Shown here one piece after another: positions 47,201 through 55,219 of a DNA stretch of 64,000 nt. A program made the position numbers and the translations under genes. The DNA lies in assembly GCF_004135735.1 (NCBI RefSeq), contig NZ_CP012670.1, positions 10,868,501 through 10,932,500 on the forward strand. Direction: 5' to 3'. The first letter of the stretch is position 1. Every line of letters starts with the position of its first letter. The stretch is from Sorangium cellulosum (GTDB lineage: Bacteria > Myxococcota_A > Polyangia > Polyangiales > Polyangiaceae). The notes under the pieces were generated by a model. The model made no database searches. It was not told where the DNA came from and saw nothing but the letters and a program-made list of their open reading frames with translations.

Positions 47201-47351
47201 CGCCCCGGTAATCGCGCGCGGCATAGCGCTCCGTGGCGATCCTGAAGTGTAGATCGGCCTCGTCGGCCAGATCGTCCGCCCAGGCAGGCCGACCGGAGAA
47301 CGTGAGGAGTGATATGAGTATGATTAGGAGTGCGGAGCGACGAAAGCTCAT
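44268..47351 (-). CDS. TonB-dependent receptor with N-terminal TPR and PEGA repeats
   Basis: A 1027-aa outer-membrane protein. ATG 47351 (MSFRRSALLIILISLLTFSG) starts a signal peptide; the frame runs on to 47456 without a better start. Residues 30-110 are TPR-like (HFRIATERYAARDYRGALEH). At least three PEGA domains follow (TDPPGATVYINRRDLGG, EGYEPAEVDNVEAKVGD, DALVEVDGKPMGFTP). From about 400 comes a TonB plug (GSVTIIPGSELRAMGYPTVA; LLNGHSMNDSW; RIEIVRGPGSVLYGTGAFSG) and a 22-stranded-type barrel with CHSDGSCEG. A usual TonB box is not obvious. PEGA fused to a receptor is a myxobacterial habit; substrate unknown. Confidence 0.88.
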   Translation of the reverse strand: MSFRRSALLIILISLLTFSGRPAWADDLADEADLHFRIATERYAARDYRGALEHFLVSNRLVPNRNVIFNIARTYEALQEYPDAFRYYVQALELEPNAARRPAIEEALGRIRPNVAVINVTTDPPGATVYINRRDLGGRGNTPRLLGFQPGKYKIIVDLEGYEPAEVDNVEAKVGDQTNVAVKLKRIVGTVRVVGEMAGTTVRVNDASGPPACTAPCDLTLPPGRHRLYLSQEGYQPSEQDVNVAAASTVVARYRLNPLTGSLVVNADERDALVEVDGKPMGFTPAVLNVQSGQRKVRVSLRGFRPVEETANVVAGQQTRIDISLRQLEEVEAASRSTEAVEDAPGSVTIIPGSELRAMGYPTVAEALRGVRGLYTTYDGVYTFAGVRGINLPGDFGNRMLTLLNGHSMNDSWVNLSYFDYLARTDLEDVERIEIVRGPGSVLYGTGAFSGVVNIVTKGRPTSSSVGFGVGTADNSLIRGRASFQLPLGRDSGVWMSVGAARSLGRDYYFGDYVGHPTTSDAEPEAGEPEDPNRYIYDGHSRNNDKFTVGTLQGRLWLKSFSAQWYLNSRSKTVPNGVAGTRLDVDKTTYRDTRGFVELSLAPRFGDKLATLTRASVNLYNFRDRLWLNPDYILMPHLYQAFDQEDFNDIWVLAEQRVEFSPIPQLKVTAGAEAQVHFMAAQRGEEMHCHSDGSCEGRVYLPLPENDEEGDEIDEHPYHILAAYALVDILPSDKIRISAGSRFDYYSTLKEKTVVPSPRLALIVKPYEQGNLKVTGGRAFRAPSIQELFYGYAAPLDDGTYLPIYNPSPDLEPEQVWSGEIEFTHRLSSTVSVLGAGYVNHLSDLIFQQGSQTFEDPTHYDNTTVPILVVGGEAELRREWRQGWMASVSYSYAKAQYLEKGDANALRQVPNSPEHMGSIRGAMPLFGKALGLASRLTVEAPRYDRNVRTYEELPPELRPDVPQTKTEPVVIWDIVVSGQVDLGGLRYNVGVYNVGDWRWSAPTAAQYTIAKFPQNGRTFLASINMNL

Positions 47352-47941
47352 CTTTCGATCTCGATTCCCAACGGTCGAAGTGGAGCGGAAGGCGACGTCC
47401 GCCTCGGGGCCAGCAGTCGCGCCGAGACACGGCGAGCTTCGGACGAACAGCCGCATTGCCAGGTCAGCTTACCGTAAGCCGCGAGCCGATCCAACCTGTT
47501 CGCACGAGCCGCCCACGCCCCCACGTCCGCATGGACGTCGGTGTGTGGGCGCCCGGCGCGACGCGCATCACAGCGTGAGCCGGCGACCGGATGCGCCGCG
47601 CGCGCGGCTCCCCCGGCGGCGCCGCGCAGCCCGCGCGCCGCGCGGGGAGCGCCCGAGCTCAGGTGCTCGCTGCACACCGGTTCATGCCCGGCGCCGCGTC
47701 CCCGCGGGCACCCTGGCGCGGAGGGGCAGCGGCGCGCGGCCACGCCCTCGTCGCGCCGCCTTCAATAAGCGCCGCTCCCCCCATGGCGCCGCCGCGCCGC
47801 CTTCGGTGAGCGCCGCTCCCCCCCCTCGCGCCGCCGCGCCGCCTTCGATGAGCGCCGCTCCCCCCTCGCGCCGCCCGCATTGCCGACGAGCGCGTCAGCC
47901 GCGGAGCGCGCGCCGGCCGTCCGGGAGGCGGACGCGGGGCC
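47352..47941. other. Intergenic with three 41-bp tandem repeats
   Basis: About 590 bp between potC and the TonB-receptor gene. At 47758-47877 a 41/42-bp unit starting GCCTTC and containing GAGCGCCGCTCCCCCC occurs three times (starts 47758, 47799, 47841). Nothing else is recognised; frames are Arg/Ala-rich. The promoter of the receptor gene should lie near 47360-47500. Confidence 0.7.
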
Positions 47942-48769
47942 TCAATCGTGCCTCCAGCGGGTCAGCCGCTCCACCATCATGATGAACACCACCACGCCGA
48001 AGACCAGGATGGTTGAAATCGCGAACAGGTAGGTCTGCATGCCGCGCACCTGGGTATGGTAGACGTAGAGCGGCAGCGTGACCGAGCGTGGCCCGGATGT
48101 GACGAAGCTGATGACGAAATCGTTGAGAGACAGCGTGAACGCGAGCATGGCGCCCCCGACGATGGCCGGCCACAGGAGGGGGAGCGTCACCCTCCGGAAG
48201 TGGAGCCAGGGCGTCGCGTAGAGGTCCATCGCGGCCTCGCTCAGCGTCGGTCCGATGGAGATGAGCCGGCTGCGGACGATCAGCGTGACGAACGCGACCT
48301 CGAACGTCACATGGCCGATGATCATCGTCGTCATGCCCGGGTCGAACCAGTCCGACACCCGGCGCAGCAGGTTGAACGCCATCACCAGGACCGCGGCGAA
48401 CGTGATATCGGGTGCCACCGCCGGGATGTCGACGAACGACTGGAGCAGGCGAGTCACCGAGCCGTTCCACGGGACGCGCATCCCGAGCGCGAGCAGCGTC
48501 CCGAGGACGGTCGCGATGAGCGTGGACACACCGCCGAGCAGCAGGGTGTTCACCGCGACCTCGCGGAGCTCCCAGGCGCGCCGGCTCGCCTCCGGGTCGG
48601 CGAAGAGCTCGCGGTACCACCGGACCGTGAAGCCCGTCCAGACCAGCCCCCGCTCCGAGGCGTTGAACGAGTAGACCGCCACCGCGAGGAGCGGCACGTA
48701 GAGGAGCGCGAAGCCGAAGAACGCGGCGATCGTCGTCAGGGCGCGCCAGGGGCCTCGGTCGCTGTTCAC
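47942..48769 (-). CDS. potC: Polyamine-type ABC transporter permease, PotC
   Basis: A 275-aa membrane protein starting at GTG 48769, which overlaps the potB stop by four bases (GTGA). Hydrophobic segments (ALTTIAAFFGFALLYVPLLA, FAISTILVFGVVVFIMMVER) flank the permease signature EAAMDLYATPWLHFRRVTLP (EAA loop) and PLLWPAIVGGAMLAF. The EAA loop contacts the PotA ATPase. With PotB it forms the channel for a polyamine or related cation. Last gene of potABC. Confidence 0.92.
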   Translation of the reverse strand: MNSDRGPWRALTTIAAFFGFALLYVPLLAVAVYSFNASERGLVWTGFTVRWYRELFADPEASRRAWELREVAVNTLLLGGVSTLIATVLGTLLALGMRVPWNGSVTRLLQSFVDIPAVAPDITFAAVLVMAFNLLRRVSDWFDPGMTTMIIGHVTFEVAFVTLIVRSRLISIGPTLSEAAMDLYATPWLHFRRVTLPLLWPAIVGGAMLAFTLSLNDFVISFVTSGPRSVTLPLYVYHTQVRGMQTYLFAISTILVFGVVVFIMMVERLTRWRHD

Positions 48770-49656
48770 AGGATCTCCACGGAGCGCCCGCTCCGGCGAT
48801 ACAGCGTGACGCCGCCCAGCGTCAGCAGGATCAAGATCAGGCTCAGCGCCGCGCCATAAGGGATGTTCCGGCCGGGGCCGAACTGGTGCTGGATCAGGTT
48901 GCCTATCAGCCAGTGCTTCGCGCCGCCGAGCATGTCGCTCACCACGAAGACGCTCATCGCCGGGACGAACGTCAGGATCACCGCGACGCTGAGGCCGGGG
49001 AGGGTCTGGGGCAAGATCGCCGCGAAGAAGACGCGGAGCCGCGAGGCATAGAGGTCCTGCGCCGCCTCGACGAGCGACCAGTCCATGCGATCGATGCTGG
49101 TGTACAGGGGGATCACCGCGAACGGCAGGGACGCCGCGACCAGGCCCAGCGTGACCGCGATCCAGCTCGGGTAGATGTCGCGGCCGGGGTCGATCCAGCC
49201 GAGGCTTGCCGCGATCTTGGCGGGAGGGAGCTGCGCCGAGAGCAGGAGCTTCCAGCTGAACGTGCGGATCACGAGGTTCATGCAGAGCGGGAGGATGGCG
49301 GTCGCGAACCAGAAGAACCGCCGGCGCCGCGAGCCGCGGGCGATGAAGAAGCCCATCGGATAGGCGAGCACCACGGACGCCGTCGTCGCGACCAGCGCGA
49401 GGACGATGCTCCGGAGGAGGATGCGCGCGTTGTCGCCCGCCGAGCCGAAGATGCGCTCGAACGACTCGAGCGTCAGCTCCCACAGGAGGACCCCGTCCGC
49501 GTCGCGCTTCACGAACGACACGACGATCAGCGCGAGGCTCGGCAGGAGGAGGAACGTCGAGAGCCACGTGACGCCGCCGGCGATCAGCACGGCCCCCCGC
49601 GCGAGCAGCCTGCGCCGCGTCGTCAGCTGGCCATACCAGACCGTCGGCTCAGTCAA
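48766..49656 (-). CDS. potB: Polyamine-type ABC transporter permease, PotB
   Basis: A 296-aa inner-membrane permease. It starts at TTG 49656, eight bases inside the end of potA, with GAGGTG just upstream, which decides this start. Membrane segments include LLARGAVLIAGGVTWLSTFL and LLRSIVLALVATTASVVLA; the ABC-contacting EAA loop is EAAQDLYASRLRVFFAAILP. It pairs with PotC. The order potA-potB-potC with overlapping ends indicates one operon. Confidence 0.93.
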   Translation of the reverse strand: MTEPTVWYGQLTTRRRLLARGAVLIAGGVTWLSTFLLLPSLALIVVSFVKRDADGVLLWELTLESFERIFGSAGDNARILLRSIVLALVATTASVVLAYPMGFFIARGSRRRRFFWFATAILPLCMNLVIRTFSWKLLLSAQLPPAKIAASLGWIDPGRDIYPSWIAVTLGLVAASLPFAVIPLYTSIDRMDWSLVEAAQDLYASRLRVFFAAILPQTLPGLSVAVILTFVPAMSVFVVSDMLGGAKHWLIGNLIQHQFGPGRNIPYGAALSLILILLTLGGVTLYRRSGRSVEIL

Positions 49657-50764
49657 GGAGCACCTCGAGCCGCTCGGCGGGCAGGGAGAGCCAGACCTGG
49701 GAGCCGGGCTTGAGCCGCGCGCGGGGGCTCAGCTGCACGCGCAGGGGCCCGGGCTCGACGATGAGCTCCACGTGGTCGCCGCGATAGAAGCTCTCGCGGA
49801 CGGTGCCGCGCACGCCGTTCTCCGGCGGCTCGCTGTCGCAGAGCTCGATCCACTCGGGGTGGATCGCGAGCGTGCCGAACTCCCACTCAGGCGTCGTCTT
49901 GACGCGCAGCGCGCCCGCCGTCGTGAAGACCAGCGTGGCGCCGACGCGCTGGGCGGAGATGAGGTTGGCCGCGCCGAAGAACTCGGCGACGAAGCGGTTG
50001 CGCGGGCGCTCGTACACCTCCGCCGTCGCGCCCTGCTGCTCGATGCGGCCCTTGTTCATGAGCACGACCCGGTCCGAGACCGTCATCGCCTCGTCCTGAT
50101 CGTGCGTGACGAGAACGAACGTCTTGCCGAGGGCGCGCTGGAGGCGGCGCAGGTCGAGCTGGACCTCGGCGCGCAGCTTCGCGTCGAGGGCCGACATGGG
50201 CTCGTCGAGCAGCAGCACCTCGGGCTCGTTGACGACCGCCCGCGCGAGCGCCGCGCGCTGCTTCTGGCCGCCGGAGATCTGGTGCGGGTACCGGTCGGCG
50301 AGGTCCTCGAGCTTGAGCATGAGGAGGCTCGCGCGGACGCGCTCGCGCACCTCCGCGTCGGGGAACTTGCGCGACCTCAGGCCAAACGCCACGTTCTCGA
50401 ACACGGTGAGATGCGGGAACAGGGCATAGTTCTGGAAGACCGTGTTCACCGGCCGCTGGTTCGCGGGCAGGTGGTCAACCGCCCTGCCCGCGAGCAGGAC
50501 GCGCCCCCGGTCGGCGCGATCGAGCCCCGCGATGATGCGGAGCAGCGTCGTCTTCCCGCAGCCGGACGGCCCGAGGAGCGTCACGAACTCGCCGGCCTCC
50601 GCCTTGAACGATACGTCGTTCAGTATCTGTGTCTTGCCGAAGCTCTTGCTGACACTCTCTACAACAAGGCTACATCCCGGGTTCTGGTCGGCCGCGCTCT
50701 CGGTCGGGGGCGCCGTGATGCGCCGCGCCGACGACGCGAAGAAGTCTCTCAACCTCTGGATCAC
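49649..50764 (-). CDS. potA: Polyamine-type ABC transporter ATPase, PotA
   Basis: A 371-aa ATPase. Walker A GPSGCGKTTLLRI, Q-loop VFQNYALFPHLTV, signature HQISGGQKQRAALARA, Walker B VLLLDEPMSALDA and switch His in LVTHDQDEAMT are all present, with a C-terminal TOBE domain (EWIELCDSEPPENGVRG). The conserved start LVVESVSKSFGKTQIL leaves about 30 extra N-terminal residues if translation begins at GTG 50764; that codon overlaps the stop of a 24-codon ORF. The open frame runs to 51154 but that part is Arg-rich and looks non-coding; TTG 50854 is another possible start. First gene of potABC. Confidence 0.92.
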   Translation of the reverse strand: MIQRLRDFFASSARRITAPPTESAADQNPGCSLVVESVSKSFGKTQILNDVSFKAEAGEFVTLLGPSGCGKTTLLRIIAGLDRADRGRVLLAGRAVDHLPANQRPVNTVFQNYALFPHLTVFENVAFGLRSRKFPDAEVRERVRASLLMLKLEDLADRYPHQISGGQKQRAALARAVVNEPEVLLLDEPMSALDAKLRAEVQLDLRRLQRALGKTFVLVTHDQDEAMTVSDRVVLMNKGRIEQQGATAEVYERPRNRFVAEFFGAANLISAQRVGATLVFTTAGALRVKTTPEWEFGTLAIHPEWIELCDSEPPENGVRGTVRESFYRGDHVELIVEPGPLRVQLSPRARLKPGSQVWLSLPAERLEVLLD

Positions 50765-50835
50765 CCCAGCAAACCCTTTGCGCGTGGCGCTCTTGGACCC
50801 GCTTCCGATGCCTCGGAGCGTACTACGCAGACCAT
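50761..50835 (-). CDS. Putative 24-residue leader ORF upstream of potA
   Basis: An ATG at 50835 follows GGGAGGGCATC, a strong ribosome-binding site. It opens a frame of 24 codons (MVCVVRSEASEAGPRAPRAK plus four more) whose TGA overlaps the proposed potA GTG (GTGA). The arrangement suggests translational coupling or a regulatory leader, as known for other polyamine genes. Too short to judge as a protein; alternatively a frameshift or reading error hides a longer potA start. Confidence 0.4.
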   Translation of the reverse strand: MVCVVRSEASEAGPRAPRAKGLLG

Positions 50836-51034
50836 GATGCCCTCCCGTTGTCAACAGGGTGCGCACCGGGCTGACCGGCTGAGCGGCGCGCGCCCGGCCG
50901 GCCTCTTTTCGCTCGCAGGCGGCTACGCTACCGCCCTTCGCCTGGGCATGCCAGCTTTCTGCCGAGCCCCCGCGCGGCGCGCGCCACGCGCCACGCGCCG
51001 CGCGCCGCCACGTGCCTGTACGCGCCTCCACCTG

Positions 51035-51074
51035 TCGCCACGCGTCGCCACGCGTCTCCACGCGTCGCCACGCG
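51035..51074. repeat. Four 10-bp tandem repeats
   Basis: Four head-to-tail copies of TCGCCACGCG (the third reads TCTCCACGCG) lie in the 280-bp region between potA and the divergent kinase gene, about 40 bp before the kinase ATG. Tandem decamers can form a transcription factor array or be slippage products. Confidence 0.7.
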
Positions 51075-51116
51075 CGGCTTGCCACCGCCCGGCGCCGGTG
51101 ATTTCTTGGTGCACGC

Positions 51117-54100
51117 ATGGGCCTGAGGAGCGCGAGACCTGAGTTCCGAGGCACGCGCCGCTTCCAGGTCGTTCGCGTTGTGGGCGTCGGGGGGATGGGG
51201 GTTGTCTACGAGGCGTTCGATCGCGAGCGCAACGGGCGCGTCGCGCTGAAGATCCTCCGGAATCTGAGCGCCGAGGCGCGCCTCCGGTTCAAGAACGAGT
51301 TCCGGTCGCTGCAGGACATCCAGCACCCGAACCTGGTCAGCCTCGGCGAGCTGCACGAGGAGGAGGGGCAGCTCTTCTTCACGATGGAGCTCATCCGCGG
51401 CGTCGACTTCGTGGTGCACGCGCGGCTCCACGAGGAGGGCGACGCCTCGCCGCGGGGCCAGCCCGCGAGCGACGGGCCGCGCCCCGCCCTGGCCTCCAGC
51501 CCCATGTGGTCTCCGTACGGCGCCGCGGCGGGGCAACAGGGGCGGATCAAGCGCCCCTTCCACGAGGCCCGCCTCCGCTCGGCGCTCGCGCAGCTCGCCC
51601 AGGGGCTCGCGGCGGTGCACGCCGCGTACAAGGTCCACCGCGACATCAAGCCTTCCAACGTGCTCGTCACCGCCGAAGAGCGCGTGGTCGTGCTCGATTT
51701 CGGCTTCGTCGCCGACGCCGCCGGGCAAGGGCGCGAGCGGGCCGTCGTCGGGACCCTTCATTACATGGCGCCGGAGCAGGCCGAGGGGAAGCCGGCCGGG
51801 CCGGAGGCCGACATCTACAGTGTGGGAGTCATGCTCTACCTCACGCTGACCGGCGTCTACCCCTTTCAGACGGCGCCGAAGGCCGCGCTCGACATGATGC
51901 GCCGCGCCGAGCCGCCGCCGCCGAGCCAGCTCGTCGAGGACATGCCGCCTGACATCGACGCGCTGTGCGTGGACATGCTCCGTATCGACCCGGCCGCGCG
52001 GCCGACGGCGCGCGACGTGCTGCGGCGGCTCCAGGTGCAGGAGCTCATCGACGAGCCGCCGGTCCTGTCGCAGCGCATCGGCTTCGTCGGCCGGCGCGGC
52101 GAGCTCGCCGCGCTCGAGGGCGCGTTCGCGGAGGCGAAGATGGGGCGCGTGATCACGCGCTTCATCGAGGGCGAGTCGGGCGTCGGCAAGAGCGCGCTCC
52201 TGCGCCGCTTCCTGGAGCGCATCGACGAGGAGGCGCTCGTCCTCGCGGGGCGCTGCTACGAGCGCGAGGCCGTCCCCTACAAGGCCGTGGACGAGCTCAT
52301 CGACGCCCTGAGCCGGCACCTGTCGCGGCGCCCCGCCGCCGAGGTCAAGGCGCTCCTGCCGCCGAACGCGGGGCTGCTCGGCACGGTGTTCCCGGTGCTC
52401 CGGTCGGTCCCGGCGATCACCGAGGCGCGCGCGCGGCGCAAGGCGATCGATCCGCCCGAGATCCGCGCGCTCGTCTTCGCCGCGCTGCGGGAGCTGCTCG
52501 GGCGGCTGGCGGCCGAGCGGCCGCTCGTGCTCGCGATCGACGACCTCCAGTGGGCCGACGCCGACAGCATGGCGCTCCTCACGGAGGTGATGCGCCCCTT
52601 CACCGAGGCCGACCTCCACGCCGCGAGCCGGCCGGGCTCGTTCGCCGGCCTCGACGGGCCCCCGTCGGCGACCGTGGCGGTCGACCCCTCGCGCCCGCGG
52701 GCGATGCTCCTCGTCGCGGCGGTGCGGACCGCCTCGGAGGCGTCGCCGCCGCGCTCGCGGCAGCTCCTCGGGGTGCCGGCCGACGCGCTCGGGCACATCG
52801 TGCTCCACCGCCTGTCGCTCGCGGAGGCGCAGGAGCTCTGCGCGCTCCTGCTCCGGGACGCGCCGCACGGCCGGCCGCTCAGCATCGAGGCGATCGCCGA
52901 GGAGGCCGGCGGCCACCCGCTGTTCATCGACGCCCTGCTGCGGCACCGGATGGCGCAGGACAACGACGGCGGGCCGGTGCGGCTCGACGACGTGCTGTGG
53001 GCTCGCATCGGCCGGCTGGACGCGCGGGCGCGGCAGCTGCTCGAGCTCGTCGTGTGCGCCGGCTCGCCGGTGCTCACGTCCGTGGCCGCGCACGCCATGG
53101 CGGCGGATTTCGCGGAGCTCACGCGGGCGCTGTCGGTCCTGCGCGCGGCGAACCTCGTGCGGACCGGCGGCTCGGGCCAGGACGAGTTCGTCGAGCCGTT
53201 CCACAACCGCATCCGGGAGACGGTGATGGCCCGGCTCGACGAGCAGGCGTCGCGCGGCTGGCACGGCCGGCTGGCGCTGGCGCTCGAGGCCTCGGGGCGC
53301 GCGGAGCTCGAGGCCCTCGCCGAGCACTGGCGCGCGGCCGGCGACGCGCAGCGCGCCGCCGGCTACGCGGTGCGCGCCGGCGAGCAGGCCGAGGCCGCGT
53401 TCGCGTTCGATCACGCGGCGCGCCTGTACCGCATGGCGATCGATCTCCACCTCGGGACCGGGGCGGAGCGGCGGCTCGTGCTGGCCAAGCTCGGCGACGC
53501 GCTGAGCAGCGCCGGCCGCGGGGCCAAGGCCGCGGAGGCCTACATGGCCGCGAGCGACGGCGCGCCGGAGGCGGAGGCGATCGATCTCGGGCGACGGGCG
53601 GCGGAGAGCCTGCTCCGCGCCGGCTACGTCGACGCGGGCATGGCGGGCCTGCGCACGGTGCTCACCGCGGTCGGCATGCAGGTGCCGAGGACGCCGGAGC
53701 GCGCGGTCGCGTCGCTGATGCTGCGCCGCGCGCAGGTGCGCCTGCGTGGGCTGCACTTCGTGGAGCGCCCGGCCGAGGAGGTGCCGCCCGAGGAGCTCAT
53801 GCGCATCGACGTCTGCTGGTCGGCGGCGATGGGGCTCGTGATCGTCGATCCGACGCGCGGCGCCGATTTCCAGGCGCGCAACCTGCTGCTCGCGCTGAAG
53901 GCGGGCGAGCCCTACCGCGTGACGCGGGCGCTCGCGTTCGAGGCCGCCTACCTCGCGATCGACGGCGACGCGTCCGCGCCCCGCGTCGCCGAGCTGCTCT
54001 CGACGGCGGGCTCGCTCGCGGCGCGGCTCGGCCGGCCTCACGCGCTCGGGCTGGTCGCGTTCGTCGGCGGGGTGACGGCCGCGCTGTTCGGCCGCTGGCA

Positions 54101-54950
54101 CCAGGGCATCGCGGATCTCGACCGGGCGGACGTCATCTTTCGCGAGCGCTGCACCGGGGTCACGTGGGAGCGGAGCTGGGCGCACACGTTCGCGGTCTGG
54201 GCGCTCTGGTACGGCGGCGAGATCCGCGAGTTCACGCGCCGGGTGTCGATGTACCTGCAGGCGGCGGACGAGCGCGGGGATCGCTACCTCGCCACGAGCC
54301 TGCGCTCGTCGCAGAGCAACGCGTTCTGGCTGGTCGCCGACGACCCGGAGTCCGCGCAGCGCGAGGCGCAGGACGCCATCCGGAGCTGGTCGAAGGCGGG
54401 CTTCCAGCTGCAGAGCTATTTCGACCTGGTCGCGCGCGCGCACATCGGCCTTTACCTGGGCGAGGGCGAGGCCACGCACCGCTTCTTCTCGGAGCAGCGG
54501 GCGGGCATCGAGAGCTCGCTGGCGGTGCGCATCCAGGCGGTGCGCATCATCATCACGCACCTCAGGGCGTGCGCGGCGCTGGCGGCGGCGGCGACGTCGC
54601 CCGACGCGGAGGCGCTGGTCGAGGAGGCGACGCGCGCCGCCCGCAAGCTCGACGCGGAGCACGTGCCCTGGGCCGATCCGCTGGCGGCGTCGCTGCGCGC
54701 GGCGGCCGCGGCGTCGCGCGGCGAGGCGGAGCTCTCGGCGCAGCTGCTCGCGGACGCGGCGCGCGGGTTCGAGGCCGCCGGGATGGCGCTGTACGCCGCG
54801 GCGGCGCGGCGGCGCCACGGTGAGCTGCAGCAGGGCGACGAGGGGCGCGCGGAGGTCGAGGCGGCGAACGGGTGGATGCAGGAGCAGGGCATCGTGAACC
54901 CCGATCGGATGACGGCGATGCTCTTGCCGGGGTTCCCTGGGACCGCGTAG
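51117..54950 (+). CDS. Ser/Thr kinase fused to AAA ATPase and TPR
   Basis: A 1277-aa cytoplasmic protein. The N-terminal kinase has VVRVVGVGGMGVVYEAF, GRVALKILRN, HRDIKPSNVLV, VLDFGFVAD, YMAPEQAEG and DIYSVGVMLYLTLTG, so it looks catalytically complete; an insert of about 40 residues rich in Ser/Pro/Gly lies before helix E. An AAA_16-like NTPase starts with FVGRRGELAALEGAF, has Walker A EGESGVGKSALLRR at about 350 and Walker B VLAIDDLQWADADS. Long TPR-like helices fill the rest. No GAF, HK or STAS module is present, unlike the 14.5-19.6 kb gene. It is divergent from potABC. Confidence 0.9.
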   Translation: MGLRSARPEFRGTRRFQVVRVVGVGGMGVVYEAFDRERNGRVALKILRNLSAEARLRFKNEFRSLQDIQHPNLVSLGELHEEEGQLFFTMELIRGVDFVVHARLHEEGDASPRGQPASDGPRPALASSPMWSPYGAAAGQQGRIKRPFHEARLRSALAQLAQGLAAVHAAYKVHRDIKPSNVLVTAEERVVVLDFGFVADAAGQGRERAVVGTLHYMAPEQAEGKPAGPEADIYSVGVMLYLTLTGVYPFQTAPKAALDMMRRAEPPPPSQLVEDMPPDIDALCVDMLRIDPAARPTARDVLRRLQVQELIDEPPVLSQRIGFVGRRGELAALEGAFAEAKMGRVITRFIEGESGVGKSALLRRFLERIDEEALVLAGRCYEREAVPYKAVDELIDALSRHLSRRPAAEVKALLPPNAGLLGTVFPVLRSVPAITEARARRKAIDPPEIRALVFAALRELLGRLAAERPLVLAIDDLQWADADSMALLTEVMRPFTEADLHAASRPGSFAGLDGPPSATVAVDPSRPRAMLLVAAVRTASEASPPRSRQLLGVPADALGHIVLHRLSLAEAQELCALLLRDAPHGRPLSIEAIAEEAGGHPLFIDALLRHRMAQDNDGGPVRLDDVLWARIGRLDARARQLLELVVCAGSPVLTSVAAHAMAADFAELTRALSVLRAANLVRTGGSGQDEFVEPFHNRIRETVMARLDEQASRGWHGRLALALEASGRAELEALAEHWRAAGDAQRAAGYAVRAGEQAEAAFAFDHAARLYRMAIDLHLGTGAERRLVLAKLGDALSSAGRGAKAAEAYMAASDGAPEAEAIDLGRRAAESLLRAGYVDAGMAGLRTVLTAVGMQVPRTPERAVASLMLRRAQVRLRGLHFVERPAEEVPPEELMRIDVCWSAAMGLVIVDPTRGADFQARNLLLALKAGEPYRVTRALAFEAAYLAIDGDASAPRVAELLSTAGSLAARLGRPHALGLVAFVGGVTAALFGRWHQGIADLDRADVIFRERCTGVTWERSWAHTFAVWALWYGGEIREFTRRVSMYLQAADERGDRYLATSLRSSQSNAFWLVADDPESAQREAQDAIRSWSKAGFQLQSYFDLVARAHIGLYLGEGEATHRFFSEQRAGIESSLAVRIQAVRIIITHLRACAALAAAATSPDAEALVEEATRAARKLDAEHVPWADPLAASLRAAAAASRGEAELSAQLLADAARGFEAAGMALYAAAARRRHGELQQGDEGRAEVEAANGWMQEQGIVNPDRMTAMLLPGFPGTA

Positions 54951-54989
54951 TCGGGCGTCGTGGCCGGGGGGGCGGGAGGTCTTGCCGGA

Positions 54990-55018
54990 TTGCCCGGCCC
55001 CCGGAGAGGGTGTTAACA
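54990..55018. repeat. Fragment of the dispersed TTGCCCGGCCCCCGG repeat
   Basis: The sequence from 54990 reads TTGCCCGGCCCCCGG then AGAGGGTGTT, which matches the left side of the 43492-43544 element (TTGCCCGGCCCCCGG, GGAGGGTGTT) but lacks the right arm. It lies in a 270-bp noncoding stretch (54951-55219) before the Rhs locus, where nothing else is seen. Confidence 0.6.
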
Positions 55019-55219
55019 GGGGATCGTCGGCCTTGTCATGATTTTTGCGCAATCAGGGACGAACCCGGGCGATCACGTACGAGCCTCATTGCTGCTGGAC
55101 GGCGGATCGTGATGAAAGCATCCCGTCCAGCGGGATCAACGGAGGATGCTTCCGGCGCGCTGTAATGGCTACCGGGCAGCCCCTTGAGGCATTTCGGCGG
55201 CAGTGATACCCGCGTTCTC

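Noticed and set aside
47758..47877. 41-bp repeats considered as a CRISPR array
   Set aside because: Only three adjoining copies without unique spacers; a simple tandem duplication.
49649..51154. Full open frame of potA up to 51154
   Set aside because: The first 130 residues are Arg/Trp/Ala-rich from tandem decamers and lack any conserved feature; the ABC domain starts far downstream.
50928..55052. 1374-aa open frame on the minus strand
   Set aside because: Antisense to the kinase-AAA-TPR gene; its composition mirrors the codon bias of the true gene.
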